Shown: positions 1-7,329 of the stretch, one piece after another
Layout of the letters: every line of letters begins with the position of its first letter
Numbering within the stretch: the stretch's first letter is position 1
NCBI RefSeq assembly: GCF_029581355.1
Contig: NZ_CP120849.1
Location: 4,000,501-4,064,500 of the forward strand
DNA: 64,000 nucleotides
Direction of reading: 5' to 3'
Origin: Parabacteroides chongii
GTDB taxonomy: Bacteria; Bacteroidota; Bacteroidia; Bacteroidales; Tannerellaceae
Translations under genes and position numbers: made by a program
The notes under the pieces: model-generated
Databases searched by the model: none
The model's input: only the letters and a program-made list of their open reading frames with translations
Told to the model about the DNA's origin: nothing

Positions 1-195
1 TAAACAAGCAAAATCACTGAGGTGATTCCGATTGAGTAAAAACATAGATAAGTAGGCAGAGCTTGAAAATAAGTACTTACCCATTGATAAAGCGATGCCT
101 ATCCATTTACAAAAAGTCGCCGGGAGATTTAGGGAAATACTTACGTTTTTTCAGATGAAAACGTGGATGCTTTACAAACGAAACTTTGGTAAAAT
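1..195. other. Left-edge non-coding stretch
   Basis: No gene is recognised here. One + frame is open from about base 57 to the TAA near 213 and would encode about 50 residues, but it has no convincing start and resembles no family I know. It lies downstream of the tRNA genes, so it could be a remnant of something extending left of the window. Confidence 0.4.
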
Positions 196-226
196 GAAAA
201 ACCTCAGAAAATAAATTCCTGAGGTT
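196..226 (-). terminator. Terminator of the tRNA-Thr/tRNA-Tyr transcript
   Basis: On the minus strand AACCTCAG (226-219) pairs with CTGAGGTT (207-200), followed by a short T-rich run. It sits 5 bases past the 3' end of tRNA-Tyr, as expected for the end of the tRNA transcript. Confidence 0.75.
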
Positions 227-231
227 CTCTG

Positions 232-314
232 TGGGCAGTGATGGATTCGAACCACCGAAGTCGAAAGACAGCTGAGTTACAGTCAGCCCCATTTGGCCAC
301 TCTGGTAACTGCCC
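232..314 (-). tRNA. tRNA-Tyr (anticodon GTA)
   Basis: The minus strand folds as an 83-nt tRNA with a long variable arm, as expected for class II tRNA-Tyr. The acceptor strand GGGCAGT pairs with ACTGCCC. The anticodon loop contains GTA and the T arm contains GGTTCGAATCC. No CCA is encoded. It is probably co-transcribed with the tRNA-Thr gene upstream. Confidence 0.95.
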
Positions 315-318
315 TAAA

Positions 319-411
319 AGTTGACAGTTGATAATTGACAGTTGACAGATTTAAAACTGGAAAGCGACATTAACTGTCAACTGTCAACTGTCAACTTTCC
401 ACTGTCAACTT
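319..411. repeat. Inverted heptamer (AACTGTC) repeat arms between two tRNA genes
   Basis: The left arm (319-348) carries repeats of GTTGACA. The right arm (372-411) carries tandem AACTGTC units with a 7-bp period. The arms are mutually complementary, so DNA or precursor tRNA could form a long hairpin. Related arms occur at 43191-43273 and 61946-62108. Confidence 0.85.
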
Positions 412-416
412 TTTTG

Positions 417-490
417 AGCCTCTTGTCGGATTCGAACCAACGACCCCGAGATTACAAATCACGTGCTCTGGCCAACTGAGCTAAAGAGGC
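417..490 (-). tRNA. tRNA-Thr (anticodon TGT)
   Basis: The minus strand gives a 74-nt tRNA: acceptor GCCTCTT pairs with AAGAGGC, D arm AGCTCAGTTGG, anticodon loop TTTGTAA with anticodon TGT, T arm GGTTCGAATCC. One T-T mismatch is seen in the anticodon stem. It is the promoter-proximal gene of the tRNA pair. Confidence 0.95.
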
Positions 491-515
491 ATTCAGTATT
501 TCTGTTTTGCGAGTG

Positions 516-523
516 CAAAGGTA
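516..523 (-). promoter_or_regulatory. -7 promoter box for the tRNA genes
   Basis: The minus strand reads TACCTTTG, matching the Bacteroidetes -7 consensus TAnnTTTG, 26 bases upstream of the tRNA-Thr 5' end. I could not place a -33 TTTG with confidence. Confidence 0.65.
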
Positions 524-719
524 GTGATAATTTTCGATCTCGCAAGAACTGTGCGAACTTTTTTGCATACTTTTTTTCATGTCCTATTTCTGATGTAGTC
601 TATCTTCCTGATTAATAATAAGAAAACAAACTACATTTTTTTAGAAAAATAGCAGATGTGAAAATTATTTCTTATTTTGTCAACTCATATCAATGTCACT
701 TAATCTAAAATCTATTATC

Positions 720-2126
720 ATGAGCATTAACAGAAGGCAATTTCTAAGAAAATCATTGGCCGGAAGCGCAGCTATCGTTGTAGGCAAGGACCTGAGTGCT
801 GCTTCCGCACCGGCTGTATCAACCTCTTTCTCTCCCGTGGAGGATTTATCACCTCCGGCAAAAGGAAAATCTGTTTTAGGATTACGTTGCAAACCCTTGA
901 GCACCGTCCGTGTCGGTGTCGTCGGTCTGGGCAGGGGAGCCGGAGCCGTAAAACGCATGGCACAGATTGAAGGAGCGGAGATCGTTGCTATCTGCGATCT
1001 GAACCCGGAACGGATAGCCAATAGCCAGAAAACCCTTAAAAACAGTAACCGGAAAGAAGCTGTCGCTTACACGGGCGAAGAAGACTGGAAAAAGATGTGC
1101 GAACGCGATGACATCGACCTGATCTATAACGCCACTCCCTGGGAACTGCACGTGCCTATCGCCCTTTACGCTATGGATCATGGAAAACACGTCGCTATCG
1201 AAGTCCCTGCCGCACTGACGGTAAAAGACTGTTGGGCATTGGTCGATAAGGCGGAAGAAACCCAGCTTCATTGTATGATGCTGGAAAATTGTTGTTACGA
1301 CTTCTTTGAACTAGCTACCTTGAATATGGCGCGACAGGGATTGTTGGGAGAAATTATTCACACCGAAGGCGCTTATATCCATGATCTGAGAGGATCGAAG
1401 TTTAAAGGTTATTATAAACACTGGCGTCTGGAATACAGTAAATACCATACAGGAAATCCGTATCCGACACACGGTTTGGGGCCGGTGGCCCAGATACTGG
1501 GTATTAATCAGGGAGACCGGATGGATTATCTTTCGTCTGTCTCCACCAACCAGTTCGGGCTGGCACTTTGGGCAAAAGAAAACCTGACAGATGATGAACG
1601 TATAACCCTTTCGGAACGTTATGCGCTGGGCGATATGAATACAACTATCATCCATACCGTCAATGGCAAATCCATCATGATCCAGCATGACACGACCTCC
1701 CCGCGTCCCTATTCCCGCATCCATCTGGTACAGGGAACCAAAGGCATGGCTGTCAAGTATCCGGAGAGAAAAGTAGCTATCCAGCCTGATACGCATTCGT
1801 TCCTGAAAGAGGGACCGCAGAAAGATGTGATGGCTGAATATGAACATCCGTTAAGCAAATATATCGGCGAACGGGCGAAAAAAGTCGGCGGTCATGGCGG
1901 CATGGATTTTATCATGGACTGGCGTCTGATCTACTGCCTGCGTAACGGTTATCCGCTCGACCAGAGCGTGTATGACGCAGCTGCCTGGTCATCTATCGTC
2001 GAGTTAAGCGAACGTTCCGTACTGAATAAAAGCTGTTCGGTTGCCATACCTGACTTTACCCGCGGAGCCTGGCGCAATTACAAGCCGTGGCCTGTCATTG
2101 ATATGAAGGATGTATTGCACGGATAA
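720..2126 (+). CDS. GH109-type Gfo/Idh/MocA family glycosidase, Tat-exported
   Basis: The 468-residue protein belongs to the Gfo/Idh/MocA oxidoreductase fold and resembles glycoside hydrolase family 109. GH109 enzymes keep a bound NAD and cleave alpha-N-acetylgalactosamine by transient oxidation. The N-terminus has a Tat-like signal (INRRQFLRKS, then a hydrophobic stretch), which is why I start at 720 rather than at an ATG 27 bases upstream. A Rossmann motif (VGVVGLGRGAG) follows at about residues 71-81. The motifs EVPAALTVKDCW, YPTHGLGP and the C-terminal HGGMDFIMDWR and PDFTRGAW blocks are typical of the family. Export fits a role in mucin or blood-group-A glycan use. The substrate is inferred from the family and GH109 members may differ. 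The gene stands alone, convergent with thioredoxin. Confidence 0.85.
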   Translation: MSINRRQFLRKSLAGSAAIVVGKDLSAASAPAVSTSFSPVEDLSPPAKGKSVLGLRCKPLSTVRVGVVGLGRGAGAVKRMAQIEGAEIVAICDLNPERIANSQKTLKNSNRKEAVAYTGEEDWKKMCERDDIDLIYNATPWELHVPIALYAMDHGKHVAIEVPAALTVKDCWALVDKAEETQLHCMMLENCCYDFFELATLNMARQGLLGEIIHTEGAYIHDLRGSKFKGYYKHWRLEYSKYHTGNPYPTHGLGPVAQILGINQGDRMDYLSSVSTNQFGLALWAKENLTDDERITLSERYALGDMNTTIIHTVNGKSIMIQHDTTSPRPYSRIHLVQGTKGMAVKYPERKVAIQPDTHSFLKEGPQKDVMAEYEHPLSKYIGERAKKVGGHGGMDFIMDWRLIYCLRNGYPLDQSVYDAAAWSSIVELSERSVLNKSCSVAIPDFTRGAWRNYKPWPVIDMKDVLHG

Positions 2127-2141
2127 ATTGTAAACATAAAA

Positions 2142-2191
2142 ACTCCTGAAAGCCGGCAGTTTTGTTTTTATCTGCCTGCACTTTCAGGAGT
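2142..2191. terminator. Hairpin between convergent GH109 and thioredoxin genes
   Basis: ACTCCTGAAAG (2142-2152) is perfectly complementary to CTTTCAGGAGT (2181-2191). The T-rich tail is better on the minus strand, so it probably ends the thioredoxin transcript and may act in both directions. Confidence 0.75.
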
Positions 2192-2216
2192 CCTTTCAGT
2201 AAGATTATTGCGTTGC

Positions 2217-2582
2217 TTACTTATTTTTCAGAAGAACTTCGTCGATCGCTTTCTTGAAGTCGACTTTGCTCATGGCACCTCTTGCCATTTGTGGCTGTTC
2301 GCCCATCGGACAGAACAGGAGGGAAGGAATACTCCGGATACCGAAAGCTGCAGCCAGCTCTTCTTCTTTCTCCGTATCTATTTTATAAATATCGATTTTA
2401 TCTTCGTATTCGCCAGCCAGCTCTTCCAGAATAGGAGCGATCATTTTGCACGGACCGCACCAGGTAGCATAGAAATCGACGATGCAAGGTTTGTCGCCTT
2501 CATACACCCATTTTTCGGGGCTTGCTTCGTAATTAGCTACTTTATTCAGAAATTCCTGTTTTGTCAACTCTTTCACTTTCAT
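2217..2582 (-). CDS. trxA: Thioredoxin
   Basis: This 121-residue cytoplasmic protein is a thioredoxin, a disulfide reductase recharged by thioredoxin reductase. The redox motif WCGPC lies at residues 41-45 within VDFYATWCGPCKMIAP, and the cis-proline loop reads IRSIPSLLF. There is no signal peptide. The N-terminus is about 10-15 residues longer than E. coli TrxA. It is monocistronic, with its own -7 box 52 bases upstream and a hairpin downstream. Bacteroidales usually carry several thioredoxins, so the symbol means the family rather than a proven housekeeping copy. Confidence 0.93.
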   Translation of the reverse strand: MKVKELTKQEFLNKVANYEASPEKWVYEGDKPCIVDFYATWCGPCKMIAPILEELAGEYEDKIDIYKIDTEKEEELAAAFGIRSIPSLLFCPMGEQPQMARGAMSKVDFKKAIDEVLLKNK

Positions 2583-2633
2583 GATTCTAACTCCTTATTG
2601 TTTAGTTATTATTCTTACTTCTGTTTTACATAA

Positions 2634-2641
2634 CAAAGTTA
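2634..2641 (-). promoter_or_regulatory. -7 box of thioredoxin gene
   Basis: The minus strand reads TAACTTTG about 52 bases upstream of the start codon. Confidence 0.65.
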
Positions 2642-2713
2642 CAACCTAATATTCCTGTAACTATTTACTGTATTTCCTTAATAATTGGCATTTTTCCCTT
2701 GAGGGTAGTTCGT

Positions 2714-2752
2714 AAACAAAAAGCCGTCCGGGGATTGTTACTCCGGACGGCC
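2714..2752 (-). terminator. Terminator of superoxide dismutase gene
   Basis: GCCGTCCGG (2723-2731) pairs with CCGGACGGC (2743-2751). On the minus strand the stem is followed by CTTTTTGTTT, a typical intrinsic terminator about 33 bases past the sod stop codon. Confidence 0.85.
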
Positions 2753-2784
2753 TTATTTGGTTTTAAACTACACTACTATTAATA

Positions 2785-3360
2785 TTAATATCGTTTGCCA
2801 ACGGCATCCCAATCAACGATCTGCCACAGGGCATTCAGGTGATCGGGACGACGGTTTTGGTAATCCAGGTAATAAGCATGTTCCCATACATCGAATCCCA
2901 AAATCGGAGTCAGCCCCTTGGCAACAGGGTTGCTACCGTTAGCTTCTTTGGTAATTGAAAGTTTGCCGTCTTTATCTTTTGCCAGCCATACCCATCCTGA
3001 ACCGAACAGACCGGCTCCTGCTGCGTTGAATTCTTTCTTGAAGTCTTCGAATGAACCCCAGGTAGCTTTGATAGCATCCGCAAACTTTCCTTTAGGTTCG
3101 CCGCCGCCGTTAGGGGAGAACTGGGTGAAATACAAATTATGGTTGAGTATCTGTCCGGCATTATTAAAGATAGCACCGTCAGATTCTGCTACGATCTGTT
3201 CCAGGGGAGCGTTTTCAAATTTTGTTCCCGGGATCAGGTTATTCAGATTGTTTACGTAAGCCTGTAAATGTTTTCCGTGATGGAATTCAATGGTTGCTTT
3301 ACTGATAACCGGTTCTAATGCATCTGCTGCATAAGGCAATTTAATTAGTTCGAATTTCAT
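2785..3360 (-). CDS. sodB: Superoxide dismutase (Fe/Mn family)
   Basis: The 191-residue cytoplasmic enzyme converts superoxide to hydrogen peroxide and oxygen. Metal ligands expected for the Fe/Mn family are visible: His27 in FHHGKH, a second His in NHNLYF, then Asp and His in FDVWEHAYYLDY. The start at 3360 (MKFELIKLPY) is chosen because an upstream in-frame ATG would add an unrelated 30-residue tail encoded by the trinucleotide-repeat leader. Bacteroides-type enzymes of this kind can use iron or manganese. A strong terminator follows, and the leader contains an ACT/ATT repeat. Confidence 0.93.
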   Translation of the reverse strand: MKFELIKLPYAADALEPVISKATIEFHHGKHLQAYVNNLNNLIPGTKFENAPLEQIVAESDGAIFNNAGQILNHNLYFTQFSPNGGGEPKGKFADAIKATWGSFEDFKKEFNAAGAGLFGSGWVWLAKDKDGKLSITKEANGSNPVAKGLTPILGFDVWEHAYYLDYQNRRPDHLNALWQIVDWDAVGKRY

Positions 3361-3387
3361 AATTTCTTCTTTTTTATCTGTTATTTG

Positions 3388-3414
3388 ACTACTACTATTA
3401 TTACTATTATTAGT
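3388..3414. repeat. ACT/ATT trinucleotide run in the sod leader
   Basis: Nine consecutive triplets, mainly ACT and ATT, start at 3388. They lie 28-54 bases upstream of the sod start codon (read on the opposite strand) and could change leader length by slippage. Confidence 0.7.
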
Positions 3415-3697
3415 TACCAACAATAATAAACTAAGACATAATGTAAGCATGACTACTAAGTTTTATGTTGTTTCTACTATTCTAACAGGGCGGGTTTGTT
3501 ATTTGTTCAAAGAAACCGGTCCAAAAACCATAACTTTTATTGATTAAAGGATAAATAAAATTTATGACCTTTAACCAGCTGTCTTCTAACACTTGATTTT
3601 TATACTTTTTTGGAAATCAGCCGAAACAAAATGAATAATAATATGTAAAAAGCTGTTTTTTTGTCGTCTGTAAAGAGTAAAATCCCAAAGAAGTTTC

Positions 3698-3705
3698 TAT
3701 TTTTG
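3698..3705 (+). promoter_or_regulatory. -7 box of arginine decarboxylase gene
   Basis: TATTTTTG matches TAnnTTTG 38 bases upstream of the start codon. Confidence 0.6.
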
Positions 3706-3743
3706 TGCCCGCATATTATTAATTAAGTAACACATATTTGTAG

Positions 3744-4283
3744 ATGGTAAAGAAAGTTGGGAATTTAATTCCAAACACCTTTTTTATTACGAAGGGTAGT
3801 GGTGATTCAGACTTGGAAAAACACGCAGGTTCTTATCACATGGCCCTTTATGATGCTGGTATTTCAGACTTTAACATTATGACTTATTCGTCTGTAATCC
3901 CTGCAACAGCGCATCTTGCAACCATGGATGAGATTGATCTTCCTCCATTCGGTACGGAATTGAAAACCATTATGGCGGTTTCGCATGGTTATCAGGATGA
4001 GTTCGTATCTGCCGGTGTGGTTTACGCCTGGATGTACAAGGACGAAAACTTCGATGAGAAGGTTGGAGCCCTGGTATGCGAGGTTAGCGGCCGTTATCGT
4101 ATCGAGGAGTTGGAGTCACGTCTGATCCGTGTAATCAACGACCTGCACCAGAAAACATACGGAAAGTATTATCTGGGTGAACTGAACTTTATTACCGAAG
4201 GTATTACCATCGAAAAGAGATACGGTACAGCTTTGGCTGCTCTGTGTTTCGTGGATTTCTTAATGCCTGAGATCGAGGACTAA
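3744..4283 (+). CDS. Pyruvoyl-dependent arginine decarboxylase
   Basis: The 179-residue protein matches the pyruvoyl-dependent arginine decarboxylases. These cut themselves at an internal serine to make a pyruvoyl cofactor and convert arginine to agmatine, the first step of a polyamine route or of acid resistance. The likely self-cleavage site is Ser49-Ser50 in MTYSSVIP, as in the archaeal PvlArgDC enzymes. Other family blocks are the N-terminal VGNLIPNTFFITKGSG and a Glu-rich C-terminal half. The length is close to the archaeal proteins. It stands alone between a -7 box and a strong terminator. No other polyamine gene is adjacent. Confidence 0.9.
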   Translation: MVKKVGNLIPNTFFITKGSGDSDLEKHAGSYHMALYDAGISDFNIMTYSSVIPATAHLATMDEIDLPPFGTELKTIMAVSHGYQDEFVSAGVVYAWMYKDENFDEKVGALVCEVSGRYRIEELESRLIRVINDLHQKTYGKYYLGELNFITEGITIEKRYGTALAALCFVDFLMPEIED

Positions 4284-4315
4284 AGAAAGATAATATACCC
4301 GATAATCAGTATGGA

Positions 4316-4354
4316 AAACAGAGGTAAGGCGCAGGTTCTTATCTCTGTTTTTTT
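4316..4354 (+). terminator. Terminator after arginine decarboxylase gene
   Basis: AAACAGAGGTAAG (4316-4328) pairs with CTTATCTCTGTTT (4338-4350) with one G-U pair, followed by a T tract. It begins about 33 bases past the stop codon. Confidence 0.9.
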
Positions 4355-4385
4355 GTCCTTACGGGAAAAAACGGCATAAGTTTGT

Positions 4386-4393
4386 TATATTTG
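4386..4393 (+). promoter_or_regulatory. -7 box of thioesterase gene
   Basis: TATATTTG lies 63 bases upstream of the thioesterase start and probably also drives nfo. Confidence 0.65.
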
Positions 4394-4456
4394 TAAGCGA
4401 CTTAGGTCATAAAATTCTTTTTATTTAAGAAACAATCCGTTTAAAGCTGTTGTTGT

Positions 4457-4933
4457 ATGAAAAAGATTATTAATCCCTGGAAGGGGCTGGAGGGCTATAT
4501 GTGTTTCGGGTGTGCACCCGGAAATCCGCAAGGACTGCACATGGAATTTTACGAGGATGGCGATGACATCGTTGCTTTCTGGGAACCGGAAAGTCATTAC
4601 CAGGGATGGTTGGAGACATTGCACGGGGGAATCCAGACGACAATGATGGATGAACTGGCCGGTTGGGTAGTATTGAGGAAATTACAGACATCGGGCGTGA
4701 CTTCACGGCTGGATGCCCGTTTCCTGAAAAGTATCTCGACACGCGAACCGCGCTTGATGATACGGGGGCGTATCAAAGAGCAGAAACGGAATGCCATATT
4801 CATAGAGACGGAGATATACAATTCGCAGAACGAACTTTGTTCACGCGCGGACATTATATATTTTGTTGTCACTAAAGAACAGGCAACGGAGAAGTTTCAT
4901 TTTTGCGGTTGTAAAACCGAAGATGAAAAATAA
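4457..4933 (+). CDS. PaaI-family hotdog thioesterase
   Basis: The 158-residue protein has the hotdog thioesterase pattern. An N-terminal CxxC (CFGCAPGNPQGL, residues 17-28) is followed by the catalytic-region motif LHGGIQTTMMDELAG (about residues 55-69). Such enzymes hydrolyse acyl-CoA thioesters in the cytoplasm. The acyl group cannot be read from sequence. The gene ends 37 bases before nfo on the same strand, so the two are probably co-transcribed, though no functional link is obvious. Confidence 0.85.
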   Translation: MKKIINPWKGLEGYMCFGCAPGNPQGLHMEFYEDGDDIVAFWEPESHYQGWLETLHGGIQTTMMDELAGWVVLRKLQTSGVTSRLDARFLKSISTREPRLMIRGRIKEQKRNAIFIETEIYNSQNELCSRADIIYFVVTKEQATEKFHFCGCKTEDEK

Positions 4934-4970
4934 AACACTGGACGAAAAGAATAAAGTAAACGATTAACAA

Positions 4971-5807
4971 ATGAAGTACATTGGAGCTCATGTAAGCGCG
5001 TCGGGTGGAGTTGAGAACGCTCCGCTAAATGCTAATGCCATCGGGGCGAAAGCTTTTGCCCTTTTTACCCGGAACCAACGTCAATGGAAATCTTCCCCGT
5101 TGACGAAGAAAAGCATCTCCTTATTTAAAGAACGTTGTGAGGAGTTCGGCTACAAAGCCGCGCATATTTTGCCTCACGACAGTTATCTGATCAATCTGGG
5201 ACATCCGGATCTGGACGGTCTGCAAAAATCGCGTGATGCTTTTCTCGATGAAATGCAGCGTTGCGAACAGCTGGGACTGGACCGACTGAACTTCCATCCG
5301 GGAAGCCATCTGAATGAAATTTCGGTAGACGATTGCCTGGCACGTATTGCCGAATCGATCAATCGGACACTGGAGCAGACTGTGGGAGTATGTGCCGTTA
5401 TAGAGAATACGGCCGGACAGGGTACAAACCTGGGATACACTTTCGAGCAAATCGCGGCTATCATCGACCGGGTGGACGACAAATCCCGTGTAGGTGTTTG
5501 TATCGATACCGCCCATACGCTGGCTGCCGGTTATGATATCAAAACGGAGCAGGGCTTTATGGAGACATTCCGCCATTTCGATGAAGTGATCGGTTTTTCG
5601 TACCTGCGTGGAATGCATATCAACGATTCGAAGAAAGACCTGGCAACCCGCGTAGACAGGCATGACAGTATCGGGAAAGGTGTTATGGGAATGACCACTT
5701 TTCAGATGTTGATGCAGGATACCCGTTTTGACGATATACCTCTGATACTTGAAACGCCGGACGAATCAATCTGGGCGGAGGAGATCAGCTATTTGTACAC
5801 TTTATAA
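4971..5807 (+). CDS. nfo: Endonuclease IV (deoxyribonuclease IV)
   Basis: The 278-residue protein is an AP endonuclease of the Nfo family. It nicks DNA 5' to abasic sites in base-excision repair using three zinc ions in a TIM barrel. The start reads [13 protein letters not shown] with the first zinc histidine. Further conserved blocks are [41 protein letters not shown], and the terminal LILETP. E. coli Nfo is 285 residues, so this is full length. A terminator-like hairpin follows. Confidence 0.95.
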   Translation: MKYIGAHVSASGGVENAPLNANAIGAKAFALFTRNQRQWKSSPLTKKSISLFKERCEEFGYKAAHILPHDSYLINLGHPDLDGLQKSRDAFLDEMQRCEQLGLDRLNFHPGSHLNEISVDDCLARIAESINRTLEQTVGVCAVIENTAGQGTNLGYTFEQIAAIIDRVDDKSRVGVCIDTAHTLAAGYDIKTEQGFMETFRHFDEVIGFSYLRGMHINDSKKDLATRVDRHDSIGKGVMGMTTFQMLMQDTRFDDIPLILETPDESIWAEEISYLYTL

Positions 5808-5820
5808 GTAGAGAATAAAC

Positions 5821-5857
5821 CGGGAGAAGGGGCACTTGAGCAAGTCTCCTCTTTTTC
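5821..5857 (+). terminator. Terminator after nfo
   Basis: GGAGA (5823-5827) pairs with TCTCC (5845-5849), with an inner ACTTG/CAAGT stem, followed by TCTTTTTCC. Confidence 0.7.
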
Positions 5858-5867
5858 CATATATTAA

Positions 5868-5888
5868 TAAGCCCCTTTAATGAAAGGG
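5868..5888 (+). other. Short hairpin ahead of nhaD
   Basis: A GC-rich hairpin (GCCCcTTTaatgAAAgGGC type) ends about 21 bases before the nhaD start codon. It may be part of the nhaD leader. No T tract follows it, so it is not a simple terminator. Confidence 0.35.
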
Positions 5889-5909
5889 CAGACTAAATAA
5901 AATACACGT

Positions 5910-7319
5910 ATGTTTATATTAATGCCAATTATTTTTGTCGTAGGCATCCTCGCCATTGCGCTTGAAGATAAGATTAAGATCAATAAAGCAGCAACAGCTC
6001 TTTTTATGGCTATTTCCTTATGGATGATATTGATGTTCGATGCTTATAACATCTTCGTCGAACGCTCTAACCCTTTGTTCGAGGAGTTTCTAGTACAGAA
6101 CCCCGAAATGACCAACCTGCCGGCAAAAGACCAGTTCATTAATTTTATTTCCAATCGTTCCATTGTTTACCATTTGGGAAATGTGGCAGAGACATTGTTC
6201 TTTGTGATGTGTTCTATGCTGATCGTCGATATTGTAGATAAACATGGTGGTTTCAGGGCTGTTACCGGGTATATCCGTACTTCTAACAAAAGAAAATTAT
6301 TATGGTACATTAGTTTTGCCGCTTTCTTTTTCTCCGCGTTGTTGGATAACCTGGCGGCTGCGATCGTAATCATGGCAGTGCTCCGTAAGCTGGTGCCCGA
6401 CCGGACCGACCGTCTGAAGTACGCCTGTATGGTGATTATTGCGGCGAATGCCGGCGGTTCGTGGTCACCGATCGGTGATGTGACGACAATTCTCCTTTGG
6501 GTAGGAAAGAACGTGACGGCCATGCATCAGATTTCCCATGTATTTATTCCTGCGCTGATCAATATGCTGGTTCCGCTCACCATTGCCCACTTCTGGCTGT
6601 TCAAGAAAGATGCCCGCTTGCGTGTGATGAGTGAAGAAGAAGCGGCTGATGAGTTTATTCCGGAGATACCTAATCACGCCCGCCGTGTGATATTTGTGAT
6701 CGGTGTGCTTTCGTTGGCATTGGTTCCGGTCTTCCAGATGTTGACGAATCTGCCTCCGTTCCTGGGGGTCTTGCTAGGATTGGTTATTCTTTGGGTATAT
6801 ACCGATATCATGTATAGCCGGTTGCGAGTTCATGAATCGGAGAAGCTGCGTATTACACAGTTGTTGCCTAATATCGACCTGGCAACGATCTTTTTCTTTC
6901 TCGGAATTCTGATGGCGGTAGGTGCACTGGAAACATCCGGACAACTGGGGATCATGTCTGCCTATCTCGACCAGCATGTACATGAGCCTTATCTGATCAG
7001 TTTTGTGATCGGTGTTCTGTCTTCCTGTGTGGATAACGTGGCTTTGGTGGCGGCGACGATGGGTATGTATCCGATTGTGCAGCAGGCTCCCGATCTGGCT
7101 CCTTATGCCCAGTTCTTCGTTTCCGACGGCGGGTTTTGGACATTCCTTGCTTACTGTGCCGTAACGGGCGGTAGCATCCTGATTATCGGTTCGGCAACAG
7201 GTGTCACGGTAATGGGACTGGAAAAGATTGATTTCATGTACTATACCAAGCGATTTTCTATTTTGGCATTGATTGGTTATATTTGCGGTGCGGCAGTATA
7301 TATGCTATTATTCGCTTAA
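5910..7319 (+). CDS. nhaD: Na+/H+ antiporter, NhaD type
   Basis: The 469-residue inner-membrane protein has about 11-12 hydrophobic segments and belongs to the NhaD branch of the ion transporter superfamily. It would expel sodium (or lithium) in exchange for protons. The family signature is present in LLDNLAAAIVIMAVLRKL (about residues 143-160) and repeated in SSCVDNVALVAA near residue 370, the two halves of the inverted repeat. Motifs AANAGGSWSPIGDVTT and GGSILIIGSATGVTVMG match the NhaD transport core. The C69 dipeptidase gene begins 10 bases downstream, suggesting one transcript. Confidence 0.92.
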   Translation: MFILMPIIFVVGILAIALEDKIKINKAATALFMAISLWMILMFDAYNIFVERSNPLFEEFLVQNPEMTNLPAKDQFINFISNRSIVYHLGNVAETLFFVMCSMLIVDIVDKHGGFRAVTGYIRTSNKRKLLWYISFAAFFFSALLDNLAAAIVIMAVLRKLVPDRTDRLKYACMVIIAANAGGSWSPIGDVTTILLWVGKNVTAMHQISHVFIPALINMLVPLTIAHFWLFKKDARLRVMSEEEAADEFIPEIPNHARRVIFVIGVLSLALVPVFQMLTNLPPFLGVLLGLVILWVYTDIMYSRLRVHESEKLRITQLLPNIDLATIFFFLGILMAVGALETSGQLGIMSAYLDQHVHEPYLISFVIGVLSSCVDNVALVAATMGMYPIVQQAPDLAPYAQFFVSDGGFWTFLAYCAVTGGSILIIGSATGVTVMGLEKIDFMYYTKRFSILALIGYICGAAVYMLLFA

Positions 7320-7329
7320 ACTTATTTAT

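Larger units (their letters stand above)
3361..3743. other. 383-bp divergent intergenic region, sod / arginine decarboxylase
   Basis: No gene is seen. The sod-proximal part holds a run of ACT and ATT triplets at 3388-3414 inside the sod leader. The arginine decarboxylase side has a -7 box at 3698. No clear -7 match was found for sod. Confidence 0.6.

Noticed and set aside
107..292. 61-codon frame on the minus strand across tRNA-Tyr
   Set aside because: It overlaps a certain tRNA gene and its terminator.
232..314. tRNA-Tyr 3' end as an integration site
   Set aside because: No integrase gene, direct repeat of the tRNA end or mobile-element cargo is visible in the window.
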